This document shows, in pieces, positions 1-10,550 of a stretch of 64,000 bases of DNA (position 1 is its first letter; each line of letters opens with the position of its first letter). This stretch comes from Lawsonibacter hominis (GTDB lineage Bacteria > Bacillota > Clostridia > Oscillospirales > Oscillospiraceae): positions 1-64,000 of the forward strand of contig NZ_JACOPP010000007.1 of NCBI RefSeq assembly GCF_014287895.1, given 5' to 3'. A program made the position numbers and the translations under genes. The notes beneath the pieces are model-generated. The model was given only the letters and a program-made list of their open reading frames with translations. It had not been told where the DNA came from and did not search any database.

Positions 1-24
1 TAAGATATCCTCTTACCGATGTCT

Positions 25-1560
<1,536 letters not shown>

Positions 1561-1776
1561 AAAATGGTATCTATACAGACCTTCCAGCCTGTCTAAATCA
1601 TTTCATCGAAACTTAATCATAGCTTCAAAGAAATTTGTCAAGAGCCTTCCTATTCCAATTGCTTGTCTTAGAAAGGACTTCTCGTCCTTTTCTGGTGCTT
1701 CAAGTTTCACGTTGTTTAATTTACAAGGTGCACGCGTCCCGCTTCATTCGGCTTCCGTCTCAGTCGCAGGAACTTT

Positions 1777-1805
1777 ATTGTACCATGCTCGGTTCAACTT
1801 GTCAA
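1777..1805 (-). promoter_or_regulatory. rrn promoter P2 (sigma-A)
   Basis: On the minus strand TTGACA (1805-1800), a 17-bp spacer and TACAAT (1782-1777), about 220 bp upstream of 16S. Together with P1 it gives the tandem promoter arrangement typical of Firmicute rRNA operons. A third TTGACA at 1641-1636 has only GATTAA at 17 bp and is a weak candidate. Confidence 0.8.
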
Positions 1806-1897
1806 GAGGTTTTTTGATTTCTTTTTCATCGAGCCGCAAGGCTGATTTTTTGGAAACCCTTGCCTCTCAAGGGGTTGCTCCTCACAGGCGCTCAATT

Positions 1898-1926
1898 AAT
1901 ATACCAAATGCCTGTCCAATTGTCAA
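1898..1926 (-). promoter_or_regulatory. rrn promoter P1 (sigma-A)
   Basis: On the minus strand TTGACA (1926-1921), a 17-bp spacer and TATATT (1903-1898). This is a near-consensus housekeeping promoter about 340 bp upstream of the 16S 5' end, the usual place for the distal promoter of an rRNA operon. Confidence 0.8.
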
Positions 1927-2022
1927 CACCTTTTTTGCATTTTCCTGCGTCTTTTTTTACACCCCCTTGACGCAACAAGATATGCCGTGCTTCTCTGCCG
2001 TATAGGCACAAGATATGCTTTC

Positions 2023-3111
2023 CTATGCCCGCTTCCGGCGCAGAAGCGCCACAGGCAATACCAGTGCAGGCAGCAGGAACCCAAAAACCAGCCCCCCCGC
2101 TTCCCCCCAGCCCTCGATCCATTCATATAAGGTAAAGGCGTCCGGGAACAGGAACAGCGCGCCCGCCAGCGTCAGAAGAATAAGAGGCAGGGCGGCGCTT
2201 TCGCGCCGCTGAAAGCCAAAGACAGCTTGCGCCATACAGCAGCAGGAGCACAGGAGCAGGGTGAGCAGCGCCAGATCGGCCAGCACCCACAGGGCAATGA
2301 CCACCGACTCCACCCGTCCGAAGGCGCCTTCCACACCCACGCCTTTGACCATCATAAAAAAGGGGGTGTCCATCCGCTGTGTCAAACCGGGTCCAAACGC
2401 CCCCAGGCACACCCATTGCAGCAGCGTGAGCACCAGGCAGAAAACAGCGGCCCAGCGCATCGCCCGGCGGCGGTTTCCCTCTTTCCGGGCCACTCCTCCC
2501 CCCAAAAAAGCGCCAAAGATCACGTATCCCACTACCGAAAGCGCAGGCAGGGTGCCCCGGAGGACTTCCGGCACATCCTGCACCCATACCGGCAGCACAT
2601 TCTGGGGTTCCACCCGAAACAGCCCCAGAAACAGGACTACTCCCAAGCAGAGGGATAGGGCCAGATAAAAGATTTCTCCTGCGCGGACCAGGGCCGGCAG
2701 CTTTTTGCGGGCAAGCCACAGCGCCACCGCCAGCAGCACCACCAGAAAGAGCTTTAGGGGTGCGTTGCGGTAGCTGGTGGACAAAAGGCGCAGGGCAAAC
2801 AGCCGTGCGTTGACGCACAGCAGGCACAGCCCCCACAGCAGGTAAAGCAGGGCGAGGGCCTTTCCCGGCAGCCTGCCCAGGGCGCGCTGGAAGATCTGGG
2901 CCAGACCGTCCTCCGGCCCGGCCGTGCGAAACAGGGCAAACAGCACCCAGCAAAGCCCCAGCAGCACGGGCAGCGCCGTCAGGGTGCACAGCCACCCGGC
3001 CGCTCCCGCCGCCGCGGCCGTGCGGCCGGGAAGTACGCGTACCGTCGGGGAGAGCAGGGCCGCAAACAGCAGACAGAGCAGCTGGCGCAGCGCGATTTTA
3101 CCCTCAGGCAT
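2023..3111 (-). CDS. gerAB: Spore germination permease GerAB family
   Basis: This is the B subunit of a GerA-type nutrient germinant receptor, an APC-superfamily permease-like protein of the spore inner membrane that senses germinant. The 362-residue product is almost entirely hydrophobic, with about ten membrane segments separated by short basic loops, and it ends in a basic LRRKRA tail. The length matches the family (about 360-370). The start follows an AAGGTGG-like ribosome site. It is the last gene of a three-gene operon after gerAA and gerAC (order A-C-B), separated from gerAC by 26 bp. It is probably expressed in the forespore from the sigma-G-like promoter upstream of gerAA. The germinant cannot be read from the sequence. 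Confidence 0.87.
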   Translation of the reverse strand: MPEGKIALRQLLCLLFAALLSPTVRVLPGRTAAAAGAAGWLCTLTALPVLLGLCWVLFALFRTAGPEDGLAQIFQRALGRLPGKALALLYLLWGLCLLCVNARLFALRLLSTSYRNAPLKLFLVVLLAVALWLARKKLPALVRAGEIFYLALSLCLGVVLFLGLFRVEPQNVLPVWVQDVPEVLRGTLPALSVVGYVIFGAFLGGGVARKEGNRRRAMRWAAVFCLVLTLLQWVCLGAFGPGLTQRMDTPFFMMVKGVGVEGAFGRVESVVIALWVLADLALLTLLLCSCCCMAQAVFGFQRRESAALPLILLTLAGALFLFPDAFTLYEWIEGWGEAGGLVFGFLLPALVLPVALLRRKRA

Positions 3112-3137
3112 GGATTCACCACCTTAATGAAATCGTT

Positions 3138-4208
3138 TTACCCCGCGTCATAGCTGCGCTCCAGCTTAGCCGTGACGGAGACGCTGACCTCCAGGCTGGA
3201 GGGATCCCACTGCCGCCGCAGCGCCTCTGCGCGCCAGGGCTGGGACAGTCCGGCCGCTCCGGCCAGGGAGAAGAAATCCCCCTCCAGCGTCCGGCACAGC
3301 TCCAGCGCGGCCAGAATGCGCTCCTGTTCCACTGCGGCCAGCTCCGCCTCCAGGCGGCGGCGGGCCGCCTCCTCCTGCAGCGCAGGCGCCCCTTCCGCCA
3401 AATTGGCCTCCACACGGCACTTTACGTCCATACCGGTGAGCACTTCCCCGTCAAAAACGCCCCGGATACGGGTCTTGGCCCCCACCACCCGCAGCGCGGC
3501 GGTTCCGTCGGCCTGAGGCAGTTCTACCACGTCGGCATCCACCCGGCTCAGCAGCAGGTTGACCCCGGCTGCGGCCGCTCCCTCCGCCCAGCCCACCAGC
3601 ACGCCGTCCCGCAGCAGGGCGTATCCGGCGGTGGAGAGCGTGCCGTCACCGGTGAGGGCAGGCGCAAAGGAGGCCCCGCAGCGTTCCAGATCGGAGAGTA
3701 CGTTCCGGACCGTGCGGGACATGGAGTCCGAGCGCAGCCCCGCTCCGTCGTGCAGGGTCTCCAGCCGGTCAGCCGCGGAGTCCTGCTGCCAGGCGGCGGA
3801 GATCGTCGTTCCCGCCTGTCCGTTTTGGATCACATAGAGTTCGGTGTCTAGGCGCATCTCCACATCCCGCATCACATAGTCCAGGGCGCCGCCCACGCCC
3901 CGGCGTGCCAGGTCCTCCCCCAGCAGCATCTGTCCCACATGGCCGAAGTAGATATAGGAGTCCCCTTCCCCCTGCATCTCCAGCAGGGCGGCGCTGAGGG
4001 TGCCCGCGCTGCCGGAGATCAGGGCGGGGTCGTCCAGCCCCTGCCCGCCGGTGGCGGCGGTGACCGCCACCCCGTCCGCGTCGGCATCCACCCCCAGGGT
4101 ACGTACCAGGGACATGTCCTCGATCTCGCGGGCGTAGGGCAGCAGATCGGCGCGGCAGCCGCCCAGGGGAAGCAGCAGAAGCGCCAGCACACCGGCCCAT
4201 CGCTTCAT
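3138..4208 (-). CDS. gerAC: Germination receptor lipoprotein GerAC family
   Basis: This is the lipoprotein C subunit of the GerA-type receptor. The ATG at 4208 was chosen because it opens a classical lipoprotein signal (MKRWAGVLALLLLPLGGCRA, lipobox LGGC near residue 18) and overlaps the gerAA stop by 4 bp (ATGA), which implies translational coupling. The mature 356-residue protein has the family's early motif 'EIEDMSLVRTLGVD' after the lipobox and a conserved C-terminal region 'CRVEANLAE'. A longer upstream reading adds about 54 residues inside gerAA and breaks the signal peptide, so it was rejected. The protein is anchored in the spore inner membrane through the Cys diacylglycerol. Confidence 0.88.
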   Translation of the reverse strand: MKRWAGVLALLLLPLGGCRADLLPYAREIEDMSLVRTLGVDADADGVAVTAATGGQGLDDPALISGSAGTLSAALLEMQGEGDSYIYFGHVGQMLLGEDLARRGVGGALDYVMRDVEMRLDTELYVIQNGQAGTTISAAWQQDSAADRLETLHDGAGLRSDSMSRTVRNVLSDLERCGASFAPALTGDGTLSTAGYALLRDGVLVGWAEGAAAAGVNLLLSRVDADVVELPQADGTAALRVVGAKTRIRGVFDGEVLTGMDVKCRVEANLAEGAPALQEEAARRRLEAELAAVEQERILAALELCRTLEGDFFSLAGAAGLSQPWRAEALRRQWDPSSLEVSVSVTAKLERSYDAG

Positions 4209-5725
4209 CGCTGGTTCCTCCGGTTCCGGGTGCGCAGGGCTGCGGGGCGCAGCTTCGTACGCTTCAGGGGCTGGCGCAGAACGGCGTGTCCCTCCACCTG
4301 CTCTCCCGCATTGGCGGCAAAGGGGGTCAGGTAGGATACGCCGAAGCTCTCGATGCCCGCCAGGTGGCACACCAGCATAGCCGCCCCCGCCACCACCCCG
4401 AACAGCCCGGCGGCCGAGGCCAGTACCGCCAGGAGAAAGCGCCAGATGCGCAGGGCGCCCGCCAGCTCCTGCGAGGGCATGGTGTACCCGGCAATGCCCG
4501 CGATGGACACCACGATGAGCACCGCCGGGGAAACGATCTTGGCCTCCACCGCCGCAGTGCCCACCACCAGTCCGCCGATGATGGAGACGGTCTGGCCGAT
4601 GGACTGGGGCAGACGCAGCCCCGCCTCCTGCAGGATCTCAAAGGCCAGCAGAAGAATGAGCACCTCGAACACCGAGAGAAAGGGCACGTCCCGTTTGGCC
4701 GCGATGATGGACAGGGCCAGCCGGGTGGGGATCATCTCCTGATGGAAGGTGACCACGGCGATATACAGGGCGGGCAGGGTCAGGGTAAGCAGCAGGCAGG
4801 CATACCGCAGCACCGAGATGACCGAGGCCACCATCCAGTTGTTGGACTTGTCCTGGGGCGCCCGCAGAAAATCGCCGATGACGCCGGGGGCCAGATAGCC
4901 CAGCGGAAGGCCGTCGATGAGAATGCCCACCCGCCCCTCCGCCAGCCCCGCGCAGAAGCGGTCGGGCCGCTCGGTGTACTGCACCAGGGGAAACGCGGTT
5001 GCGGTCTCGTCGATGATATATTCCTCAATATTGCCGGTGGAAAGCACCGCGTCGATATCGATGCGCTCCAGCCGCGCCTGTACCCGCTCCACCAGGGAGG
5101 GGTCCACCACGCCCTCCAGGTACAGCACGTCCACCGTGGTCACCGATTGCCGCCCTACGATCTGTTCCCGCAGGCGCAGCTCCGGCGCCTTCAGGTGGCG
5201 GCGGCACAGGCTGGTGTTGGTGCGCACCGACTCCACAAAGGAATCCCGGGGTCCCTTGAGCACCGTTTCGTTTTCCGGCTCGCTGATGGAGCGCTTTTCC
5301 TCCGTGCCTACGTTGAAGGACAAGACCTCCGTCTCCCCCGGAAACAGCAGCAGGCAGTTGCCCTCCACCAGGTCGAAGGCCGCGCGGTCTGTGGCGCTCC
5401 GGCGCTCTACCCCCAGATTATAGAGGGCCCCCTCCTCCATGGCGGCCATCAGCTCCGCCATATCCGGGCAGTCCGCCAGGGCCGAGTCCTGCGCCAAAGG
5501 CCGCAGGACATAGTCGCTGACCCGCTCCATCCGCACCATGCCGCTGATGTAGCACAGGGTGATCACCTTTTCCCCGTCCCCCGCCAAGCGGACGTTCCGT
5601 TTGGAGAAGTCCGCGCAGCCGGCAAAGACCGTCTCCAGGCTTTCCAGCGTCAGGGGCAGGTCATAGCGGGGCTCTTTCCTGGGGTGGGGCGGCACGCTCT
5701 CCCGTGCCCGGCCAAAAAATCCCAT
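4205..5725 (-). CDS. gerAA: Spore germination receptor GerAA family
   Basis: This is the A subunit of the germinant receptor and the first gene of the operon. The 506-residue protein has a soluble N-terminal half (residues about 1-280) with the family signature 'GPRDSFVESVRTNTSLCRR' and 'VLYLEGVVDP'. A C-terminal half of four to five membrane spans follows, including 'IGQTVSIIGGLVVGTAAVEA' and 'ALRIWRF'. The ATG at 5725 sits 7 bp after AAGGAGGT. The in-frame GTG at 5734 overlaps that ribosome site and was rejected. The stop overlaps the gerAC start by 4 bp. Confidence 0.93.
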   Translation of the reverse strand: MGFFGRARESVPPHPRKEPRYDLPLTLESLETVFAGCADFSKRNVRLAGDGEKVITLCYISGMVRMERVSDYVLRPLAQDSALADCPDMAELMAAMEEGALYNLGVERRSATDRAAFDLVEGNCLLLFPGETEVLSFNVGTEEKRSISEPENETVLKGPRDSFVESVRTNTSLCRRHLKAPELRLREQIVGRQSVTTVDVLYLEGVVDPSLVERVQARLERIDIDAVLSTGNIEEYIIDETATAFPLVQYTERPDRFCAGLAEGRVGILIDGLPLGYLAPGVIGDFLRAPQDKSNNWMVASVISVLRYACLLLTLTLPALYIAVVTFHQEMIPTRLALSIIAAKRDVPFLSVFEVLILLLAFEILQEAGLRLPQSIGQTVSIIGGLVVGTAAVEAKIVSPAVLIVVSIAGIAGYTMPSQELAGALRIWRFLLAVLASAAGLFGVVAGAAMLVCHLAGIESFGVSYLTPFAANAGEQVEGHAVLRQPLKRTKLRPAALRTRNRRNQR

Positions 5726-5758
5726 GGCCCGCACCTCCTTTTTTGCAAATCCTTCTAT

Positions 5759-5788
5759 GAGTATGACCGGTTTTTCCCGCGATATGCA
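5759..5788 (-). promoter_or_regulatory. Sigma-G-type forespore promoter of ger operon
   Basis: On the minus strand TGCATA (5788-5783), a 17-bp spacer and CATACTC (5765-5759). This closely matches the sigma-G consensus (-35 GMATR, -10 CATNNTA). It would start transcription about 25-30 bp before the gerAA ATG. GerA-type operons are known sigma-G targets, so motif and gene function agree. Confidence 0.72.
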
Positions 5789-5991
5789 AAAAGCCCCGGA
5801 GCGGCAAAGAAAGAACGTTCCAGGCTGTCAAAAAACCGGAACAGGGTTGGACAACGGGAAGGAAGATCGTGTAAAAGAAACCCGGGAGGGGCGTCTTTCG
5901 CGTTGAATCAAATCAAATGTTGAACGTTTGGGAAAGTTCAACATTTGCCCCAGCTTGGCAAAAAGACTTTTTTGACAAGCGGAGAATATTC

Positions 5992-6020
5992 TTGTATTCC
6001 CGCAGGCCTTCCTTTATAAT
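5992..6020 (+). promoter_or_regulatory. Sigma-A promoter of ptb
   Basis: TTGTAT (5992-5997), 17 bp, TATAAT (6015-6020), 55 bp upstream of the ptb ATG. The remaining 5789-5990 stretch between the divergent ger and ptb genes holds no supported gene. Confidence 0.65.
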
Positions 6021-6075
6021 AAGAATAAGATCGCGGTGCGCCGCGGCAAAGACACTGTAAAGTGAGGCGGGAATT

Positions 6076-7005
6076 ATGGAGATCAAGAATTTCGATAATA
6101 TCATCAGCCGTGTCCCCAAGCTGTCGGCCCCCCTGCGGGTGGTGCTGGCCGGTTCCGACGGAGAGAACATGCTCCGGGGCCTCTTCCAGGCTCAGAACGA
6201 GGGCTTTGTGCAGCCCGTGCTGGTGGGCGACCGGGCGCGCACCATGGTCCAGCTGGAGAAGCTGGGGCTGGAGCAGGAGCCTTACACCATGGTGGACACC
6301 CCCCCCGGCCACAATGTCACCCAGGCCGCCATCGACATCATTACCTGCGGAGAGGGCGACATCCTCATGCGCGGCAACCTGCCCACCCGCGACTTTCTGA
6401 TGCCTGTGCTGGATCGGAAGAACGGCCTGCGCACCGAGCGGCTGATGAGCCATGTGTCCCTGGCCTCCATTCCGGAGTATCCCAAGCTGCTGGCTCTGTC
6501 GGACATGACCATCATCGTCAACCCCAATCCCACCCAGAAGAAAGCCATCATCAAAAATACCGCCGACGCGCTGAAGGCCTTTGGATATGAGAACCCCAAG
6601 CTGGCCCTGATGGCTCTGGTGGAAAACGTAAACTTTCATATGCCCGATACCATCGAGGCCCAGCGCCTGGTGTCCGAACAGAAGCAGCATCCGTTTGCCG
6701 ACTGCGAGCTGTGGGGCCCCATCGCCTATGATCTGATTATCTCCAAGGAGGCCTGCCGCCTGAAGCATTACGACTGCCCCTGGTCGGGCGGCGGCTTCGA
6801 CGGCATCATCGCCCAAAACCTGATCGCGGCCAACACGCTGGTCAAGAGCTGGCTGATCCATGCCCACGCCGTCACCTGCGGCGCGGTGGTGGGCGCCAAG
6901 GTGCCCATTGCCCTCACCTCCCGCTCCGCCGCTGCGGAGGAGAGCTTCTTCTCCCTGGTCTTCTGCGCCGTCCTCAACGAGTGGCGCAAAAGCCAAAAGC
7001 CGTAA
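6076..7005 (+). CDS. ptb: Phosphate butyryl/acetyltransferase family enzyme
   Basis: This enzyme exchanges the acyl group between acyl-CoA and orthophosphate. It belongs to the Ptb/Pta family (isocitrate dehydrogenase-like fold). The 309-residue length matches Ptb (about 300). Family blocks are visible: 'PVLVGD', 'GDILMRGNLPTRDFL', 'GLRTERLMSHV' and near the end 'GAKVPIALTSRSAAAEES'. Butyryl rather than acetyl specificity is inferred from overall similarity to clostridial Ptb. No butyrate kinase gene is adjacent, which is unusual for a classical ptb-buk pair, so the kinase is either elsewhere or the enzyme works with another partner. The gene is monocistronic, between its own promoter and a strong terminator. 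Confidence 0.8.
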   Translation: MEIKNFDNIISRVPKLSAPLRVVLAGSDGENMLRGLFQAQNEGFVQPVLVGDRARTMVQLEKLGLEQEPYTMVDTPPGHNVTQAAIDIITCGEGDILMRGNLPTRDFLMPVLDRKNGLRTERLMSHVSLASIPEYPKLLALSDMTIIVNPNPTQKKAIIKNTADALKAFGYENPKLALMALVENVNFHMPDTIEAQRLVSEQKQHPFADCELWGPIAYDLIISKEACRLKHYDCPWSGGGFDGIIAQNLIAANTLVKSWLIHAHAVTCGAVVGAKVPIALTSRSAAAEESFFSLVFCAVLNEWRKSQKP

Positions 7006-7022
7006 TTCCGACCCAAACGAGC

Positions 7023-7052
7023 GCGGCCCCCGTCCTTTCGGACGGGGGCCGC
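7023..7052. terminator. Intrinsic terminator between ptb and Ca-ATPase
   Basis: A perfect 13-bp stem (7023-7035 / 7040-7052) closed by TTTC and followed on the plus strand by GTCTGTTT. It lies between two convergent genes and probably serves ptb. Confidence 0.8.
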
Positions 7053-7088
7053 GTCTGTTTAACCGGAGCGGGCGGTGCGTTTCCCGGT

Positions 7089-9752
7089 TCATCTGCCCTT
7101 GGACGCGCCCGTATACAGCGGCGCCCGCCGGGCGCCGGGGACCCGCCGCACCCGGCGCGCGCCCGCGCGTCCCGCCGCTTTGGCGGCTTCGCACACCACC
7201 ACGGGGGTCACGGCAAGGCAGAGCACCACGGCCCACTCCACAGGGCTCATGGGAACGGTGTTGAAAACGGCCTGCAGCGGCGGCACACAGAGCACGGAGA
7301 GCTGCATCACCAGCCCGATCAGGAACGCCCGGTTCATGGCGGCGTTGGAGAAAACGCCGATGTGCAGCAGCGAGGCCCGCTCGCTGCGTACATCAAAGGC
7401 ATGGAACAGCTGGCACAGGGTCAGCGTGGCGAACGCCATGGTGTTGGCCGCTGCATGGGCCTCACCGGGATCGGAGAGCACATACTCCCCCAAAAAGTAG
7501 GCCGTCAGGGTGAGCAGTCCCACCATGGCACCCTGCCAGGCCAGGCGGAGGGAGAAGGCGCGGGAAAACAGGGACGCGCGGGCGTCCCGGGGCGCCTGCT
7601 CCATGACGCCCTCCTCCACCGGCTCCACCCCCAGGGCCAGGGCGGGCAGGGAGTCGGTGACCAGATTGAGCCATAAAAGCTGGACCGGCACCAGGGGCAT
7701 CTGGTGAAAATCCAGCACAGTGGCCAGGAAGATGGTCAAGATCTCCCCAATGTTGCAGGAGAGCAGGTAGTGGATGGCCTTTTTGATGTTGGCGTAGATG
7801 CCGCGGCCCTGCTCCACGGCGGAGACGATGGTGGCAAAGTTGTCGTCCGTCAGGATCATATCCGCCGCACCCTTGGCCACGTCGGTGCCCGCCACCCCCA
7901 TGGCGCAGCCGATGTCGGCCGCCTTGAGGGCGGGGGCGTCGTTGACCCCGTCGCCGGTCATGGCCACGACCTTGCCCCGGGCCTGCCACGCCCGGACGAT
8001 GCGCATCTTATGCTCCGGAGAGACCCTTGCATAGACGGCGAAGCGCTCCACCTCCTGCTCCAGCAGTCCCTGGGGCATAAAGTCCAGATCCTCCCCGGTG
8101 ACGGCCAGATCCCCCTTGCGGCAGATCCCCAGTTCCTTTGCCACGGCCACGGCGGTAAGCTTATGGTCTCCGGTGATCATCACCGGCCGTATCCCCGCGG
8201 CGTAACACTGTTCCACCGCACGCCGCACCTCCGGCCGGGGCGGGTCCATCATGCCGATCAGGCCCGTAAAGGTCAGCCCCTGCTCCAGGGTGGCGCTGTC
8301 CAGCGTCCGGGGCAGGAAGGCCAGGTCCTTATAGGCCACGCCCAGCACCCGCAGGGCCCGCAGGGCCATGGCCTCGTTGCGGGACAGGGCCCTGCGGCGC
8401 GCCCCCTCGTCCATCCTGCACCGGCCCAGCAGCACGTCGGGCGCCCCCTTCACCAGCACCCGAAAGCTGCCATCCGCCTTTTGATGTACCGTGCTCATGA
8501 GCTTGCGCTCCGAGTCGAAGGGCAGCTCGGCCCGCCGGGGCCACTGCTCCTCCAGCGTCCCTTTCTCCAGCCCCTCCCGCGCGGCGGCTACCACCAGGGC
8601 CGCCTCGGTGGGGTCGCCGCCGGCGGCGGGTTCCCGCCCTGCCCGGATGAGCGCCGCGTCGCTGCAAAGCGCGCCGATGGTGAGGGCCAGCGCCCGCTCC
8701 CCTGTCCGGGGCGTCCAAACGTCCACCACAGTCATCCGGTTCTGGGTCAGGGTGCCCGTCTTGTCGGAGCAGATCACCCCCGCGCAGCCCAGGGTCTCCA
8801 CGGCGGGCAGGCGCTTGACGATGGCGCCCCGCCTGACCATCCGCTGGACCCCCAGCGCCAGCACGATGGTAACGATGGCGGGCAGCCCTTCCGGAATGGC
8901 GGCCACGGCCAGGGATACGGCGGTCATGAACATCCCCAGCAGGGCCTTGCCCTGGAGCAGGCCAGCCCCGAACATCACCGCGCACACGCACAGACACACG
9001 AAGGAGAGGGTCTTGGAGATCTCCGCCATCTTTTTCTGGAGCGGCGTCTGGCTGTCCTCCTCCCCCAGCAGCATCCCCGCGATGCGGCCCATCTCGGTGT
9101 CCATGCCGGTGGCGGTGATCACGCAGAGGGCCCGGCCGCCGGTGACCACGGTCCCGGAGAGCACCATATTCCGCCGGTCGGCCAGGGGGGTGTCCTCCGG
9201 GAGCTCCCCCACAGGGGCCTTGGCGGCGGGTACCGGCTCCCCGGTCATGGCGCTCTCATCACAGCGCAGCCCCGCGGCCGTGAGGATGCGGGCGTCGGCG
9301 GGCACCAGGTCCCCCGCCTCCAGCCGGATAATGTCGCCGGGCACCAGCGCCGCGGTCTCCAGGCGGATCTCCTTGCCGTCCCGCAGCACCTTGGCCAGCG
9401 GGGCCGACATCTGCCGCAGGGCCTCCAGGGCCTTTTCGGCGTTATCCTCCTGCGAGATGGAGATGCAGGCGTTGACCGCCACGATGACCAGGATGATGGC
9501 CGCGTCCAGCCAGTCCTCTCCCCCGGTGGCCCACAGGGACAGCCCCGCCGCCGCCAGCAGCACCAAGATCATGGGGTCCTTCATCTGCCCCAAAAAGCGC
9601 CGCAGCAGCCCTGCCCGCCGCTGGCGCGCCAGCTCGTTGGGCCCCCAGCGCTCCAGCCTGCGTCCGGCCTCCGCCGGTGACAGGCCCCGCTCCCGATCCG
9701 TCTCCAACTCTCCCAGCACTTGCTTGACGCTCTTGGCGTACCAGGCGTTCAT
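7089..9752 (-). CDS. Calcium-translocating P-type ATPase (IIA)
   Basis: An ATP-driven cation exporter of the plasma membrane, most like SERCA-type bacterial Ca2+ ATPases. Over 887 residues it shows in order: an N-terminal cation-ATPase domain, the actuator motif 'TGEPVPAAK', the M4 ion-binding motif 'IPEGLPA', the phosphorylation motif DKTGT (Asp near residue 329), the hinge 'TGDGVNDAPALK' near residue 602, and a C-terminal block of four to six membrane spans. The ATG at 9752 (MNAWYAKS) follows AGGGG at 8 bp. An upstream in-frame ATG adds 18 residues with a poorer site. The basic, Ala/Gly/Arg-rich C-terminal tail looks species-specific. Mn2+ transport cannot be excluded. Confidence 0.9.
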   Translation of the reverse strand: MNAWYAKSVKQVLGELETDRERGLSPAEAGRRLERWGPNELARQRRAGLLRRFLGQMKDPMILVLLAAAGLSLWATGGEDWLDAAIILVIVAVNACISISQEDNAEKALEALRQMSAPLAKVLRDGKEIRLETAALVPGDIIRLEAGDLVPADARILTAAGLRCDESAMTGEPVPAAKAPVGELPEDTPLADRRNMVLSGTVVTGGRALCVITATGMDTEMGRIAGMLLGEEDSQTPLQKKMAEISKTLSFVCLCVCAVMFGAGLLQGKALLGMFMTAVSLAVAAIPEGLPAIVTIVLALGVQRMVRRGAIVKRLPAVETLGCAGVICSDKTGTLTQNRMTVVDVWTPRTGERALALTIGALCSDAALIRAGREPAAGGDPTEAALVVAAAREGLEKGTLEEQWPRRAELPFDSERKLMSTVHQKADGSFRVLVKGAPDVLLGRCRMDEGARRRALSRNEAMALRALRVLGVAYKDLAFLPRTLDSATLEQGLTFTGLIGMMDPPRPEVRRAVEQCYAAGIRPVMITGDHKLTAVAVAKELGICRKGDLAVTGEDLDFMPQGLLEQEVERFAVYARVSPEHKMRIVRAWQARGKVVAMTGDGVNDAPALKAADIGCAMGVAGTDVAKGAADMILTDDNFATIVSAVEQGRGIYANIKKAIHYLLSCNIGEILTIFLATVLDFHQMPLVPVQLLWLNLVTDSLPALALGVEPVEEGVMEQAPRDARASLFSRAFSLRLAWQGAMVGLLTLTAYFLGEYVLSDPGEAHAAANTMAFATLTLCQLFHAFDVRSERASLLHIGVFSNAAMNRAFLIGLVMQLSVLCVPPLQAVFNTVPMSPVEWAVVLCLAVTPVVVCEAAKAAGRAGARRVRRVPGARRAPLYTGASKGR

Positions 9753-9796
9753 ATGCATTTCCCCTGACATCCAGAATTTTCCTGTCCTTGGCTGCC

Positions 9797-9825
9797 AGTA
9801 TAGCACAAGGCCTGTCCGTATTCAG
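9797..9825 (-). promoter_or_regulatory. Promoter of the Ca-ATPase gene
   Basis: On the minus strand CTGAAT (9825-9820), 17 bp, TATACT (9802-9797), with an extended -10 TG (TGTGCTATACT). It overlaps the 3' end of the upstream Spo0A-like gene, so the ATPase can be transcribed independently of it. Confidence 0.55.
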
Positions 9826-10550
9826 GGGAAACGTGGCGGGACAGGAAACGGCTTTTGCAGCTGCGCCGCCCGGTCCGCCAGGCGGCGCAGGAAGCAGTCG
9901 TTGCTGGGCCGCTTTTCGGGCCTGCCGCCCATCAGGGCGCAGTATTCCGGCGGCGCGGCGCTGTGGATGCGCCGCACCATCTCCCGGATGTTCTTTTCCA
10001 CGCAGGCATAGCTGGTCCGCCCCCGCCGCATGGCGGGGAGATAGGCCTGTTTGAGCAGCATATGCTTTCCCCGCGCCCCGGCCAGGGCCGCGGCTGCAAT
10101 GGCGGCGGCCTCGGCGCCCAGGCCGCCGCCCCCCATATCCGCCAGCAGAGCGGCGGCCGCCTGCTCCAGGGGGTCCTGATAGAGCACCCGGATCAGCCCG
10201 GGCAGCGTCGCCAGGTGCACCGGCTTGATGAGATAATAGTCCGCCCCCAGGGAAAAGGCATAGCTGACCACATGGGAGGATGCCACCCGGGAGAGCACGA
10301 TGACCTTCGGGCGCGGGACCACCGGATGCGCCCGGAGCTGCTGCAGGACCCCCAATCCGTCCAGGCCGGGCATGATCAGGTCCAGGAGCACCACGTCCGG
10401 CCGCTCCCGCTCCAGCAGCTCCAGCGCCTCATAACCATCCCGGGCGGCGGCGCACACCGCCATGTCCTCCAGGGGGGCGAAGAAATCGTTCAGCAGCGTG
10501 CGGGCGGCTGTGTCGTCCTCCGCCAGCAGGATACGAATCGGTCGTGTCAT
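9822..10550 (-). CDS. Spo0A-like response regulator
   Basis: A two-domain response regulator of 242 residues. Residues 1-120 are a receiver with the acidic pair E11/D12-D13, phospho-acceptor D57 ('VVLLDLIMPGLDG') and the conserved 'IKPV' lysine. The C-terminal 100 residues resemble the Spo0A DNA-binding domain: 'YLPAM', a recognition-helix-like 'CVEKNIREMVRRIH', and the closing 'RPSNDCFLRRLAD' that matches Spo0A's 'KPTNSEFIA.VAD'. The match is clearly divergent, so it is probably a paralogue rather than the master Spo0A, which would be found elsewhere in the genome. The start overlaps the upstream XRE gene's stop (ATGA), so the two are translated together. Expected role: a phosphorelay-controlled transcription factor; targets unknown. 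Confidence 0.72.
   Translation of the reverse strand: MTRPIRILLAEDDTAARTLLNDFFAPLEDMAVCAAARDGYEALELLERERPDVVLLDLIMPGLDGLGVLQQLRAHPVVPRPKVIVLSRVASSHVVSYAFSLGADYYLIKPVHLATLPGLIRVLYQDPLEQAAAALLADMGGGGLGAEAAAIAAAALAGARGKHMLLKQAYLPAMRRGRTSYACVEKNIREMVRRIHSAAPPEYCALMGGRPEKRPSNDCFLRRLADRAAQLQKPFPVPPRFP

Larger units (their letters stand above)
1561..2022 (-). other. rRNA leader and ger-rrn intergenic region
   Basis: A 460-bp AT-richer stretch with no supported gene. It holds the two rrn promoters and the 16S leader. Several T-rich tracts lie between 1925 and 1965. No convincing intrinsic terminator for the upstream ger operon was found, so read-through of ger transcripts into rrn cannot be excluded by eye. 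Confidence 0.6.

Noticed and set aside
4286..5923. 545-codon frame opposite gerAA
   Set aside because: Antisense shadow; gerAA has all family motifs and a proper start.
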